From Gammaproteobacteria bacterium (lineage in GTDB: Bacteria; Pseudomonadota; Gammaproteobacteria; Pseudomonadales; Pseudohongiellaceae), in NCBI GenBank assembly GCA_018698975.1, contig JABIPQ010000109.1, positions 1-64,000 on the forward strand: a DNA stretch of 64,000 nt. The letters run 5' to 3'. Of this stretch, positions 52,365 through 61,288 are shown piece by piece. The position numbers were made by a program, and so were the translations under genes. The stretch's first letter is position 1. The number at the start of each line of letters is the position of its first letter. The notes beneath the pieces were generated by a model, which was not told the origin of the DNA, did no database searches, and was given only the letters and a program-made list of their open reading frames with translations.

Positions 52365-52916
52365 TTATTCAGGTTTCAGGGAATACTCAATCTTGAATGT
52401 GTAATCATTGTCATCGAGGGCCATCTCGGATTCAGGATAGGGACTGGCATCAAGCAACCTGAAGGTATAATTCTCAGTTTTAACTTCGTCTCCGGCAATA
52501 ATACCATTTCCTTCCAGTCGCAATTCCATCAGGGTGATTTCGTCAGTTATATGATTGCGCAGTTGTAGTTCGATAATTACCTCACCAGCAACTATGCATT
52601 GCACACTTGTCGGGCAGCGGGAATCCTGAATATCCAGCAAGGTCAGAGTATCATTGGTGAATAGAGTGCCAGGGGTGTCAAGCGAAACAGTTACTGTCTG
52701 TTCCCCGATCTCATTAACATCTGCTTTTCTCGCGGCCATAATATTGAAATTGCCGGTGTTGTTGTCCAGGGTGATCTCCACATTCTTGTAATAAATAGAT
52801 CCATTTATAACCACCAGAGGAATGCTCAGGGTCTGATCGCTGGTTGAATAAGTGGCCAGGTCAGCAACTGCAGGGGCGCTCAAGGCCATTAGTAGCAGTG
52901 GGAAAACTATTTTCAT
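52365..52916 (-). CDS. Exported protein of unknown function
   Basis: A 183-residue protein with a signal peptide (MKIVFPLLLMALSAPAVADL). The first half (about 20-70) looks like a beta-rich repeat seen in bacterial exported proteins (LATYSTSDQTLSIPLVVINGSIYYKNVEITLDNNTGNFNI), and the second half has two cysteines in DSRCPTSVQCIVAGEV. The latter pattern resembles small periplasmic proteins with a single disulfide. No function assigned. Confidence 0.65.
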   Translation of the reverse strand: MKIVFPLLLMALSAPAVADLATYSTSDQTLSIPLVVINGSIYYKNVEITLDNNTGNFNIMAARKADVNEIGEQTVTVSLDTPGTLFTNDTLTLLDIQDSRCPTSVQCIVAGEVIIELQLRNHITDEITLMELRLEGNGIIAGDEVKTENYTFRLLDASPYPESEMALDDNDYTFKIEYSLKPE

Positions 52917-52949
52917 GGTTTATCTCCTGGTTTTTATTTATCTACTTTT

Positions 52950-53672
52950 TTATTCTTGCAGTGCAGCTTCATGTCGTGCTTCAAGGGGCATTAATGCAGC
53001 CCGTATGGATGCTCCCCAGATCAGGTTGCCCATGGCATTTAGATGCAGGTTGTCATTGATAAAAATATCATCCATCACCGTGCCATCGGCCTTGAGAAAT
53101 GGATTTGCCACATCAACGTAATGTACCAGAGGGTCAGCGTCAGCAACCATGCGGTAGCCTGAATTGACCAGCTGTGCATTTGCCCAGACGTTCTGGCGCA
53201 AGATACTGGGTTTTACCGAAAGTACGTAAATACGTGTTTCCGGCAGAACTGAGTGTATGCGGTTGATGACCAGATGCAACTGGTCGATAACATTTTCTAC
53301 AGGAACACCGAAAGCAGTATCATTATCCCCTTCATAGATGAGAATCGCCCGAGGTTTGTAATTAAGAGCCACACGCTCCAGATGATACAGTACATCGTTC
53401 ATCACACTGCCACCAAAGCCTCTGGGAATGACGGTCAGTGGGGCCAGAGCTACAGCAGCCTGATCATTCCATCTCGCGATACTTGAACTGCCAGTCAACA
53501 GGATTGCGCCCTGCGGCGGTGGATTCATCTGGTCCTGTTTTTCAAATGCCTGCATATCGGCTTCCCAGCGAGTGGGATCAAGGTTTGTTTGGGCGGCAAG
53601 CGGGAGTACTACAAGGCCAAGGGCCAGAAATGCCAGAAACGGAGTAATACTATACCTGAGGGAAATATTCAT
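52950..53672 (-). CDS. Exported SGNH/GDSL hydrolase
   Basis: A 240-residue exported enzyme (signal about 1-28) of the SGNH esterase fold. Block I is ILLTGSSSIARW with the serine nucleophile, block II is PRGFGGSVMNDV with Gly, block III is IYEGDNDTAFG with Asn, and block V is NDNLHLNAMGN with the Asp-x-x-His pair. It probably removes an acyl or acetyl group from a carbohydrate or lipid. The upstream gene order gives no substrate. Confidence 0.87.
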   Translation of the reverse strand: MNISLRYSITPFLAFLALGLVVLPLAAQTNLDPTRWEADMQAFEKQDQMNPPPQGAILLTGSSSIARWNDQAAVALAPLTVIPRGFGGSVMNDVLYHLERVALNYKPRAILIYEGDNDTAFGVPVENVIDQLHLVINRIHSVLPETRIYVLSVKPSILRQNVWANAQLVNSGYRMVADADPLVHYVDVANPFLKADGTVMDDIFINDNLHLNAMGNLIWGASIRAALMPLEARHEAALQE

Positions 53673-53980
53673 GATTCAATCCTGTCGTGCTCTAATATTT
53701 TAATGCTAACATTTAGAAGCTGAATATAGATGAAACGGTCTGGTAGATAAACCAAAGATAAATCATAGTTAAATGATAGTTAAATGATAGATAAGCCATA
53801 GCTGTGATATAAAGCTCCAAATAGCTCTGCTAACAGATGAATAAGTAGTACCGGTTATTGTTGCAGAAATGATGTAAATCAAAACCGTGACGCTAAGCTC
53901 ACGTTATCATTTTTATGAGAGATAATAATTATTCACAAGCAATTAGTTGACGCAAAGTAGTTACCTGAAGAGGATATAAC
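53673..53980. other. A/T-rich divergent intergenic region
   Basis: 308 bases between the hydrolase and the DUF465 gene. Two exact ATAGTTAAATG units of period 11 with degenerate neighbours lie at about 53764-53790. Promoters for both genes should be here, but none is convincing by eye. Confidence 0.5.
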
Positions 53981-54217
53981 ATGTCTGTTGAACATCATGA
54001 CCTGCACCACGAATTTCCAGAATTGAATGATAAAATTCATGAAATGAAAATAAGTAATAATCATTTCAGAAAATTATTTGATGAGTATCATCACCTGACA
54101 AAAGAAGTCGAAAATATGGAGAACGAAGTTACTCCAGTTACTGTGATGACTGAAGAAGAGGCTAAAATGCGCCGGGTTCATTTGAAAGACGAACTCTATG
54201 CCATGCTGATCAAGTAA
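53981..54217 (+). CDS. DUF465/YdcH-family small protein
   Basis: A 78-residue, mostly helical protein with the DUF465 layout: HEFPELNDKIHEMKISNNHFRKLFDEYHHLTKEVENMENEVTPVT and the C-terminal RVHLKDELYAMLIK. Family members (YdcH, SlyX-like in size) are common in proteobacteria and have no established function. GAGGA precedes the ATG by 8 bases. A strong terminator follows. Confidence 0.85.
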   Translation: MSVEHHDLHHEFPELNDKIHEMKISNNHFRKLFDEYHHLTKEVENMENEVTPVTVMTEEEAKMRRVHLKDELYAMLIK

Positions 54218-54230
54218 TAAAACATAGTGA

Positions 54231-54260
54231 AAAAAACCAGCCAATTGGCTGGGTTTTTTT
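54231..54260 (+). terminator. Rho-independent terminator
   Basis: Hairpin AACCAGCCAA/TTGGCTGGGTT followed by seven T, preceded by A residues that would make it work for both strands. It ends the DUF465 transcript. Confidence 0.9.
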
Positions 54261-54303
54261 GGAATTCAGTCTTTCAAACTCACTTTAAATTTATTTAATT
54301 CTC

Positions 54304-55113
54304 TTATTGCCAGTTGGAAGGGTCTACAGCGTAATATTTTCTGAGCACCTCAAACAGCTCAGGATGTTCATGATTTAATTCCCGAGGTTTTTCAAAAAAA
54401 GTTTCCGTGGCTACAGCAAAAAACTCTGCCGGATTGGTGGCGCCATAATGATCCATCACAGATTTGTGGTGATGGGAAAAGTCTTTATTGAGATCCTTGA
54501 ACTCTTTTGACAATACTGTTGCCCAGGCAGCGTAGCTATTGCTATGTAGCACCGGGGCGCCATTGGCCGATCCGGATTCACTGTCAAGCTGGTGTGAAAA
54601 TTCATGCAGGATCACATTATGTCCATCATGGAAATTACTGATGCCTTTTTTAATGTCGTCCCAGGAAAGAATAATTTTGCCGTAGTGCCAGGATTCACCC
54701 AGTAAGCCAACAGGCTTGTCGCTGACAGTTCCGTCGTGATTACGTTTGTCATGGCCAGCTCTAAAGGCATAGGGATAAACAAGAATATGGTTGAGTCTGG
54801 GGTAAATGCCGGTTTTGCGGTTCAGTAATAAAAGGCAAGCTTGCGCAGCAATAGTAACCCGAATTTCATCATTCATTGTCAGGCCACCAGAGCCATAGAA
54901 TTTCTTGTTGGCGATAAACAGGCGAATCATGTCTATTAATTGTTGTTGCTCGGAAGAGGGCAGTTTTTCAAAAAATGGCAGTTGTTTGTGAATGGTGGCG
55001 AGCCATTGTGAGGGTAATGGTAAGTTCATAATGCGTTTTTCACGCCATGATGAATAGTAAAAACCGAAAAAAATGACCAGAAAAATAAGTCCTAATATAA
55101 AAAATTCTGTCAT
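54304..55113 (-). CDS. MtfA-type zinc peptidase
   Basis: A 269-residue protein with an N-terminal membrane segment (about 3-20, FFILGLIFLVIFFGFYY) and a gluzincin-like domain with the zinc motif HEFSHQLD and downstream glutamate in NPAEFFAVATETFFEKP. E. coli MtfA binds and inactivates the repressor Mlc and has aminopeptidase activity. The family identity is clear; the Mlc link may not hold here. The N-terminal anchor is found in many, though not all, relatives. Confidence 0.87.
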   Translation of the reverse strand: MTEFFILGLIFLVIFFGFYYSSWREKRIMNLPLPSQWLATIHKQLPFFEKLPSSEQQQLIDMIRLFIANKKFYGSGGLTMNDEIRVTIAAQACLLLLNRKTGIYPRLNHILVYPYAFRAGHDKRNHDGTVSDKPVGLLGESWHYGKIILSWDDIKKGISNFHDGHNVILHEFSHQLDSESGSANGAPVLHSNSYAAWATVLSKEFKDLNKDFSHHHKSVMDHYGATNPAEFFAVATETFFEKPRELNHEHPELFEVLRKYYAVDPSNWQ

Positions 55114-55142
55114 GGTGAGCAGGGCCCTGTGAGGGTTGGGGC

Positions 55143-56159
55143 TTATTCAAATTTACTTAAATCGGCAGCTTTTCTGGACCACAATTCGGTGATCTTCAGT
55201 TTATTACCAGAGCCGAAAAATATCAGAATCATCGCTGTAGCAATGATCGGTAAATGGCCGAAAATTTCAGTCAGGGCTTCACTATACTCTCTGCTGGCAA
55301 AAAAGGTGATGTTGGACGCCAGCATAAAACCGGAAACGACGAGGATATTTATTCTGGTTGTTGTGCCAAGCACCAGGATAATGCCAAACACCACTTCCAT
55401 CACTCCTGCTGAAAACACAAACAACTGGTCAGTAAAACTTTCCATTCCAAGGTTGGCCATAAAATTCCATTGATAGGCGCTGACAAAAAATTCACCCAGT
55501 TCCGGATTTAGCAGTTTTTCAGAAAACCCGAGAGTGATTACGGCAATACCGGTGAGTACCCGTAGGGAGGCAATGGAATAGGCTTTAAGCTGTGTTCTGA
55601 GTTTCACAGGATGGAAATGAAATAGCTGCAGGCAGCAAGCAATACCAAGAATATTCAGATATTCCAGCGCCGGGACTACGCCATAAACAAACATCACACT
55701 AATAAACAAAATTAAAAGCAGGATGGTAGCGGCAAAAATATGGAAATTGGCAATAAATAACAGGCCAATTACTGCTTCTAGCAGAATCAGAAAATCACCC
55801 AGGCCTGCACTGGCCTGCAGATGTGGGGCAAAAATAACACCACTATAGGCTGACATTAGCAGAGAAAGACCGGTACAAAGTTTGAGTAAATACATCAGGT
55901 ATTCCTGACGCACATTTTCAAGCAAGGGCAGGATCGGCAGTTTCGAATCAAGGACTATTGAGAGAACAATCATCAACACTGCCACTACACACCAAATCAA
56001 TACCGGAGTATCAAGCAATCCGTAGGGAGTAAAAGCAGAAATGATCTCGCCTTCAACAGGAAGAAACCACTTTACGTGGGCGCCACTGGTACTACTGAAC
56101 AGGAAGCAGCCGATCGTGAGCCAAAAAGCTATAAACAGTTTTTGATTTGGCCACCCCAT
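55143..56159 (-). CDS. Integral membrane protein, DoxX-like
   Basis: A 338-residue protein with about eight or nine hydrophobic segments spread over the whole length. The C-terminal half (LRVLTGIAVITLGFSEKLLNPE, FVFSAGVMEVVFGIILVLG, ILIFFGSGNKLKI) resembles the DoxX fold, which consists of four helices. The function is unknown. The first codons begin 2 bases after the uup stop, so the two genes are probably one transcript. Confidence 0.68.
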   Translation of the reverse strand: MGWPNQKLFIAFWLTIGCFLFSSTSGAHVKWFLPVEGEIISAFTPYGLLDTPVLIWCVVAVLMIVLSIVLDSKLPILPLLENVRQEYLMYLLKLCTGLSLLMSAYSGVIFAPHLQASAGLGDFLILLEAVIGLLFIANFHIFAATILLLILFISVMFVYGVVPALEYLNILGIACCLQLFHFHPVKLRTQLKAYSIASLRVLTGIAVITLGFSEKLLNPELGEFFVSAYQWNFMANLGMESFTDQLFVFSAGVMEVVFGIILVLGTTTRINILVVSGFMLASNITFFASREYSEALTEIFGHLPIIATAMILIFFGSGNKLKITELWSRKAADLSKFE

Positions 56160-56161
56160 GC

Positions 56162-58060
56162 TTATTGCTGGCCCTGTTCGATTTCTTCCCAGCGAGCATA
56201 AAGTATTTCCATGGCTTTTTGAGCGGTAGCAAGTTTTTTCATGGTGTCATCAATGGTTTTTTGATCCTGTTCATAAAATTCAGGCTGTGAAATAGCTTCT
56301 TCCAATTGTGCCAGTTCTGTTTCTGCCTTTTCAATCTGTTCAGGCAGTTGATCAAGTTCCCTTTGCAGTTTATAGGACAGTTTAACGGGCTGTACTGCTT
56401 GTTGGATAGTTGGTTTTAGCTGAGTTTGTTTTTCTGTCTCAGGTTTTTCCTCAATAATTTGTTCAGTATTGAAAGTGCCACCATGGTCTACCCAGTCCTG
56501 ATAACCCCCGACGTAATGATTCACCACCGCATTGCCTTCAAATACGATTGAACTGGTGACCACGTTATCGAGAAAGGCACGGTCATGACTGACCAGCAGC
56601 AAAGTGCCTTCAAATTTCAGCAGAATCTCTTCCAGTAACTCCAGTGTTTCCATATCCAGATCGTTGGTGGGTTCGTCCAGTACCAGGACATTAGCTGGCC
56701 TGCTAAACAGGCGTGCGAGAATCAGACGATTCTGTTCGCCGCCTGACAGCGATTTAACTGGCTGTCTGATACGGTCTGGTGAAAACAAAAAATCCTGCAA
56801 ATAAGAAATGACATGAACATTGCGGCCATTAATTTCAACAAAGTCGCTGCCGGCGGCGAGGTTTTCCTGAACAGTTTTTTCCAGATCAAGTTGTTCGCGA
56901 AGTTGGTCAAAATAGGCAATCTCAATTTTGGTTCCGGTTTTAACATCGCCATGATCTGGTTTTAGTTTACCCAGCAGGATTTTCAGCAGTGTTGTTTTAC
57001 CGGTACCGTTGGGGCCAATAAAGCCAATATGATCGCCACGCATAACATTGATGGAGAAATCTTTAATCAGCGGATTATCTTTATAGCCATGACTGATCCC
57101 CAGCGCTTCTACAACAATTTTGCCAGAAGCATCACTTTTGTTCAGAGCCATTTTTGCATTGCCCTGAACATTACGGCGCTCGCTATATTCCCTGCGCATT
57201 TTTTCCAGGGCACGAACACGGCCTTCATTACGGGTCCGCCTGGCCTTGATGCCCTGGCGAATCCACACCTCTTCCTTGGCCATTTTACGATCAAACTCAT
57301 GATGAGTTTTTGCTTCTGCTGCCAATTGCTGGTCGCGGTGTACTAAAAATCCCTGGTAATCATGCTGCCAGTAAACAAGATGTCCACGATCAAGTTCCAT
57401 GATGCGGTTGGCCACTTTCTGCAGGAAGGTTCGGTCATGGGTAATCAGTACTATGGCGCCGCGAAATTCCATCATGAATTTTTCCAGCCATTCGATAGCG
57501 GGTATATCCAGATGGTTAGTCGGCTCATCTAACAAAAGAATATCCGGTTCTACTACCAATGCTCTGGCCAATGCTGCACGTCGGGACCAGCCACCAGAAA
57601 GGCTGGACATCAAAGAATCAGTGGGGAGATCCAGCTGGCTAATAACGGTTTCCACTTTTTGCTGAATTTTCCAGCCATCAATGGCATCTATTTCATGCTG
57701 AAGTCTTTCCAGCTTTTTCATATCCAGGGAAGCATCGCTCATTGCGGTGAGCTGGTGATAATCGCTTAACAGGCGTCCGACATTATCAAGCCCGCCGGCA
57801 ATAAATTCATAGACTGTTTCTTCAGCTTGAAAGGGCAGTTCCTGTTCTAAAGTGGCAATACGCAGTCCAGGACTTAGCCAGCGCTCGCCACTGTCCGGTT
57901 TAACTTCGCCAAGCAGGATTTTCAGCAGAGATGTTTTGCCAACGCCATTGCGTCCGAGCAGGCCGATAATATCGCCCGAATCTATAGTCATAGCTTCTTT
58001 ATCGAGCAGCACTTGAGTGCCATAGGCCAGGTGAACTTCTTTCAGGGTGAGCAAGGGCAT
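56162..58060 (-). CDS. uup: ABC-F ATPase Uup
   Basis: A 632-residue cytosolic ABC-F protein with two ATPase domains. Domain 1 has Walker A GLLGRNGVGKTSLL (about 33-46) and signature SLSGGWSRRAAL; domain 2 has GFIGPNGTGKTTLL and SLSGGEQNRLIL; both have LLLDEPTNHLD or VLDEPTNDLD. The linker (about 240-300) is highly charged, and the C-terminal extension (about 550-632) forms a coiled coil, typical of Uup, which acts at the ribosome and in DNA stability. Length and C terminus favour Uup over EttA or YheS. Confidence 0.93.
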   Translation of the reverse strand: MPLLTLKEVHLAYGTQVLLDKEAMTIDSGDIIGLLGRNGVGKTSLLKILLGEVKPDSGERWLSPGLRIATLEQELPFQAEETVYEFIAGGLDNVGRLLSDYHQLTAMSDASLDMKKLERLQHEIDAIDGWKIQQKVETVISQLDLPTDSLMSSLSGGWSRRAALARALVVEPDILLLDEPTNHLDIPAIEWLEKFMMEFRGAIVLITHDRTFLQKVANRIMELDRGHLVYWQHDYQGFLVHRDQQLAAEAKTHHEFDRKMAKEEVWIRQGIKARRTRNEGRVRALEKMRREYSERRNVQGNAKMALNKSDASGKIVVEALGISHGYKDNPLIKDFSINVMRGDHIGFIGPNGTGKTTLLKILLGKLKPDHGDVKTGTKIEIAYFDQLREQLDLEKTVQENLAAGSDFVEINGRNVHVISYLQDFLFSPDRIRQPVKSLSGGEQNRLILARLFSRPANVLVLDEPTNDLDMETLELLEEILLKFEGTLLLVSHDRAFLDNVVTSSIVFEGNAVVNHYVGGYQDWVDHGGTFNTEQIIEEKPETEKQTQLKPTIQQAVQPVKLSYKLQRELDQLPEQIEKAETELAQLEEAISQPEFYEQDQKTIDDTMKKLATAQKAMEILYARWEEIEQGQQ

Positions 58061-58118
58061 AGTGGTTAATTACATCTGGTAAAGTTGAATTTCATTCGCA
58101 GCGAAAAGCGCGAATAAC

Positions 58119-59489
58119 CTAGATTGGGACACTCTCTACTTGTGGTGGTACTTGCAGATTTTTGAGTTTCAGCTTGAACTCTTTTAGTACAAACAAAACG
58201 CTGATTATGGCCTGAACAGCAACGGAAAGAACGGACACATACCAAACCTGATTAATGGTGAAGCCTTCCTGTTTACTGGCCCAGACTGCAAGCACAACAA
58301 AAATAAGCAAACGGCTGCCTGAGCTGAACATGGCAGGCTTGGTATTACCCAGGCCCTGGAACATACCGGAACAGGTAAAAATAATACCCTGGGCAACAAA
58401 GTTCCAGGAGATGATTTGAAGGAATTCTCCACCAATGGTAACAACCTCTTCTTCATCAGTAAAAAATGCTACCAGTAATTCAGGATGAAATTGAAGCACT
58501 ACAGTGACTACAACCATGACTATAGAACTTAACAAGATTCCTTTGGAAAAAGTTTGCTTCACACGATCACCATGGCCAGCTCCGAAATTTTGTCCGGCAA
58601 TAGGACCGATAGCAAAAGCTATCGCCATGGTAGGCATGAAGATTGATTGCATGATGCGCCCGCCAATACTGAAACCCGCCTGGGCTGTTTCGCCAAAATC
58701 CTGGATCAGCCAATAGACCATAGCGAAATAGCCAAACATCAATAACATTTCACCGCCAGCGGGCAGGCCGATATTGAGCATTCGACCCCAGATAGGAAAT
58801 TGTGGTTTCCACAAACTGAAATTAAAGGACACATATTTTTCCAGCTTGATGAAATAGATAATTAGTAATATCACCCCCAGGGTAGTCGAAATAGAGGTGG
58901 CCAGTCCTGCGCCCATAACACCCAGAGCAGGGCCTGGACCCCAGCCGGCAATCAATACCGGGGCAAGGATGATGTTTAGAATAATGGTAAGTACCTGAAC
59001 CACCATGGTTGGCTTCACAATGCCGGTTGCGCGTAATGCGGAGCCCATCCCCATCAGGGCAAATTGCATCGCCATGCCTGGTAAAAACCAGTACAGAAAA
59101 GTCACGCCTTCGCTTTGGGCTTCACCAGCGGCAATGGTGCCCATGTAAGCATCACCCAATGTGTAGCCACAGATCAGCGTAATTGCAGCACATAAACCTG
59201 CAAGAACCATGGACTGGTTGAAAACCAGGTTAGCCTGATCCTGTTCTTTACGGCCTACTGCCTGTGAGATCAGGGCAACAGAGCTCACTCCCAGAACCTG
59301 GCTGAGTGCCATTACCATGAAAAACAGGGTACCTGCAGCGCCGACACCGGCAATCGCTGCATCACCAAGTGCGGACACAAAATAAAGGTCCACAAGCAAA
59401 TACAGGGTCTGAAATATCATGCCGGCAGCGACAGGCGCGGCCATTGTCAGGATGGTGCGGGGAATAGAACCCTGCGTAAGATCTTTCAT
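58119..59489 (-). CDS. MATE-family efflux transporter
   Basis: A 456-residue protein with twelve predicted helices in two similar halves. MATE features: the N-terminal TQGSIPRTILTMAAPVAAGMIFQTLYLLVDLYFVSALGDAAIAGVG, and in the second half MPTMAIAFAIGPIAGQNFGAGHGDRVKQTF. It should export cations or drugs using a Na+ or H+ gradient; the substrate is unknown. It follows uup's start by 58 bases on the same strand but need not be co-regulated. Confidence 0.92.
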   Translation of the reverse strand: MKDLTQGSIPRTILTMAAPVAAGMIFQTLYLLVDLYFVSALGDAAIAGVGAAGTLFFMVMALSQVLGVSSVALISQAVGRKEQDQANLVFNQSMVLAGLCAAITLICGYTLGDAYMGTIAAGEAQSEGVTFLYWFLPGMAMQFALMGMGSALRATGIVKPTMVVQVLTIILNIILAPVLIAGWGPGPALGVMGAGLATSISTTLGVILLIIYFIKLEKYVSFNFSLWKPQFPIWGRMLNIGLPAGGEMLLMFGYFAMVYWLIQDFGETAQAGFSIGGRIMQSIFMPTMAIAFAIGPIAGQNFGAGHGDRVKQTFSKGILLSSIVMVVVTVVLQFHPELLVAFFTDEEEVVTIGGEFLQIISWNFVAQGIIFTCSGMFQGLGNTKPAMFSSGSRLLIFVVLAVWASKQEGFTINQVWYVSVLSVAVQAIISVLFVLKEFKLKLKNLQVPPQVESVPI

Positions 59490-59632
59490 GGTAAAGCCTG
59501 ATACAAAACGGGTTTGAAAGAAAAGCGCGAGTTTACCTGAATTTAAACTACAGGTGTCATTGCAGTAAGCATAGACGCTAAAAAAGCGACAATGTATTCT
59601 GCTGGAAACACATTATTTATACAGGACAAAAG

Positions 59633-60160
59633 ATGCTCAATAGCCCTAAAACCCGATTGCTGCTGATTCTGCCTTTTTTGATTGCTGCAACATTATTCCA
59701 GTCAGTTATGGCTGCTGAAGATAGTGTAACTGCGCTGGCCGCGAGAATTCAGGTGCTGGAAGACCGGGAAGAAATCCGCAGCCTGCTTCTGGCCTACGGG
59801 ACTGCCCATGATCATCGTGATTACCGGGCCTTTGCCAACCTGTTTGCCAGGGACGGGGAGTGGGTAAGTGGCATGGGGTCAGCAAAGGGGCCTGATGGAG
59901 TATTTAAATTAATGGATGAGATGATTGGCCATAATCCCTTACCGGAGGGATCGGGGACATTTCATATTCTGACCAATGAAAAAATAGATATTGATGGGGA
60001 CAGGGCGCAGGCACTGACCAAGTGGATATATATAACGCCGGATGCAGAAGGTAATCCTGGTTTGACCATTCTGGGTCATTACAATGACCAATTTATTCGT
60101 GAAGACGGGGTCTGGAAATTTCTGCGACGGGAAGCGCCGATGGATTTACCGGCTCAATAA
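59633..60160 (+). CDS. Exported SnoaL-like (NTF2-fold) protein, second copy
   Basis: A 175-residue exported protein (signal about 1-28, SVMAAED) with a SnoaL-like domain: LEDREEIRSLLLAYGTAHDHRDYRAFANLFARDGEWVSGMG, then GSGTFHILTNEKIDIDGDRAQALTKWIY and GHYNDQFIREDGVWKFLRREAP. It is related to but distinct from the gene at 47954. The DUF6152-like gene follows 15 bases later, and the two likely form an operon. Confidence 0.83.
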   Translation: MLNSPKTRLLLILPFLIAATLFQSVMAAEDSVTALAARIQVLEDREEIRSLLLAYGTAHDHRDYRAFANLFARDGEWVSGMGSAKGPDGVFKLMDEMIGHNPLPEGSGTFHILTNEKIDIDGDRAQALTKWIYITPDAEGNPGLTILGHYNDQFIREDGVWKFLRREAPMDLPAQ

Positions 60161-60175
60161 GCAGAGTTTAAAACT

Positions 60176-61210
60176 ATGAAAACATTAATGCGCTTTTTAT
60201 TGGTTATTTTACTGAGCAATGTTCCGGCTGTGGTTTTCGCTCATCACTCCAATGCAGAATATGACCGCAGCACCGTAACGGAACTGGAAGGAGAAATTAC
60301 TCGCGTGATCTGGCGCAACCCCCACGTCGGTTTATGGGTAGATGTCACTGATGAGACTGGACAAAGCCTTATCTGGCGCATGGAAGCAGCGGATCTTCTT
60401 GGTACCCAGCGCCGCGGTGTTGAGTCAGGAACTTTCTCTGTTGGTCAGCAAGTAAAGATTGCCGGGTATGCCTCTACACGACGTGCGGCTCATATGCTGG
60501 TCACCAATGTTCTGCTGCCGGATGACACAGAAGTCCTGTTAACCGGTAATGCCAGAGCGCGCTGGTCAGAAAATATTCTGGGTGGTGGCAACTGGGCAGT
60601 GGCGGCTGATGTGGGTAGTGCGTATCAGAGGCTGGGTATTTTTAGAGTCTGGACGCTGGATCGTACCAGTCGGCCGTCTTTTAGTGACAGTCCACCGCTG
60701 ACAGATTCTGCCAGGCAGGGCTGGGAGCAGTATGACAGCTATGATGATCCCGCGCTGCAATGTGTCCGGCTGGGAATGCCCCGGGTGATGACTGTCACCG
60801 GTCCTCATCCCATTGCCTTTGTTGATCGGGGAGCGGTGATTCTTCTACAGGGAGAATATTTTGATGTGGAACGGGAAATTCATATGACGGAAGATGTCAT
60901 TCCTGCCTCGGCACCACTTAGCCCTCTGGGTTATTCAATAGGTCGTTGGCAAGGAGATACGCTGATTGTAAATACCAGCCGTGTGAATTATCCCTTGTTC
61001 GACATCAGCGGGCTTGCCGGCATTCCCCAAAGTACAGCAGTGGCATTTGAAGAACGTTTTACCCTCAGCGAAGATAAAACCCAGCTGCATTACGATATCA
61101 GTATCAGTGATCCGGAAATGTTTACAGAAACTGTGCTTGCCGAGGATTATGCTGTGTGGAAATGGCGGCCAGAAATTGAAATCATGCCCTACCAGTGTGA
61201 AGTAGATTAA
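60176..61210 (+). CDS. Exported DUF6152-like protein (fused form)
   Basis: A 344-residue protein with a signal peptide (about 1-21, VVFA) and mature start HHSNAEYDRSTVTELEGEITRVIWRNPHVGLWVDVTDE (first module), followed by the second module with SPLGYSIGRWQGDTLIVNTSRVNYPLF, VAFEERFTLSEDKTQLHYDISISDPEMFTE and the C-terminal MPYQCEVD. In architecture it matches the genes at 36722 and 61289. Function unknown; its operon partner is the SnoaL-like protein. Confidence 0.75.
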   Translation: MKTLMRFLLVILLSNVPAVVFAHHSNAEYDRSTVTELEGEITRVIWRNPHVGLWVDVTDETGQSLIWRMEAADLLGTQRRGVESGTFSVGQQVKIAGYASTRRAAHMLVTNVLLPDDTEVLLTGNARARWSENILGGGNWAVAADVGSAYQRLGIFRVWTLDRTSRPSFSDSPPLTDSARQGWEQYDSYDDPALQCVRLGMPRVMTVTGPHPIAFVDRGAVILLQGEYFDVEREIHMTEDVIPASAPLSPLGYSIGRWQGDTLIVNTSRVNYPLFDISGLAGIPQSTAVAFEERFTLSEDKTQLHYDISISDPEMFTETVLAEDYAVWKWRPEIEIMPYQCEVD

Positions 61211-61240
61211 AAGTGGATTGGAAATGAATTTCGTATAAAT

Positions 61241-61270
61241 AAAAAAGGGTGTCAATCGACACCCTTTTTT
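61241..61270. terminator. Bidirectional Rho-independent terminator
   Basis: Stem GGGTGTC/GACACCC with loop AATC, flanked by six A on the left and six T on the right, giving a perfect 13-base inverted repeat. It separates two convergent DUF6152-like genes and can terminate both. Confidence 0.95.
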
Positions 61271-61288
61271 ATTCGTAAACGCCGTCTT

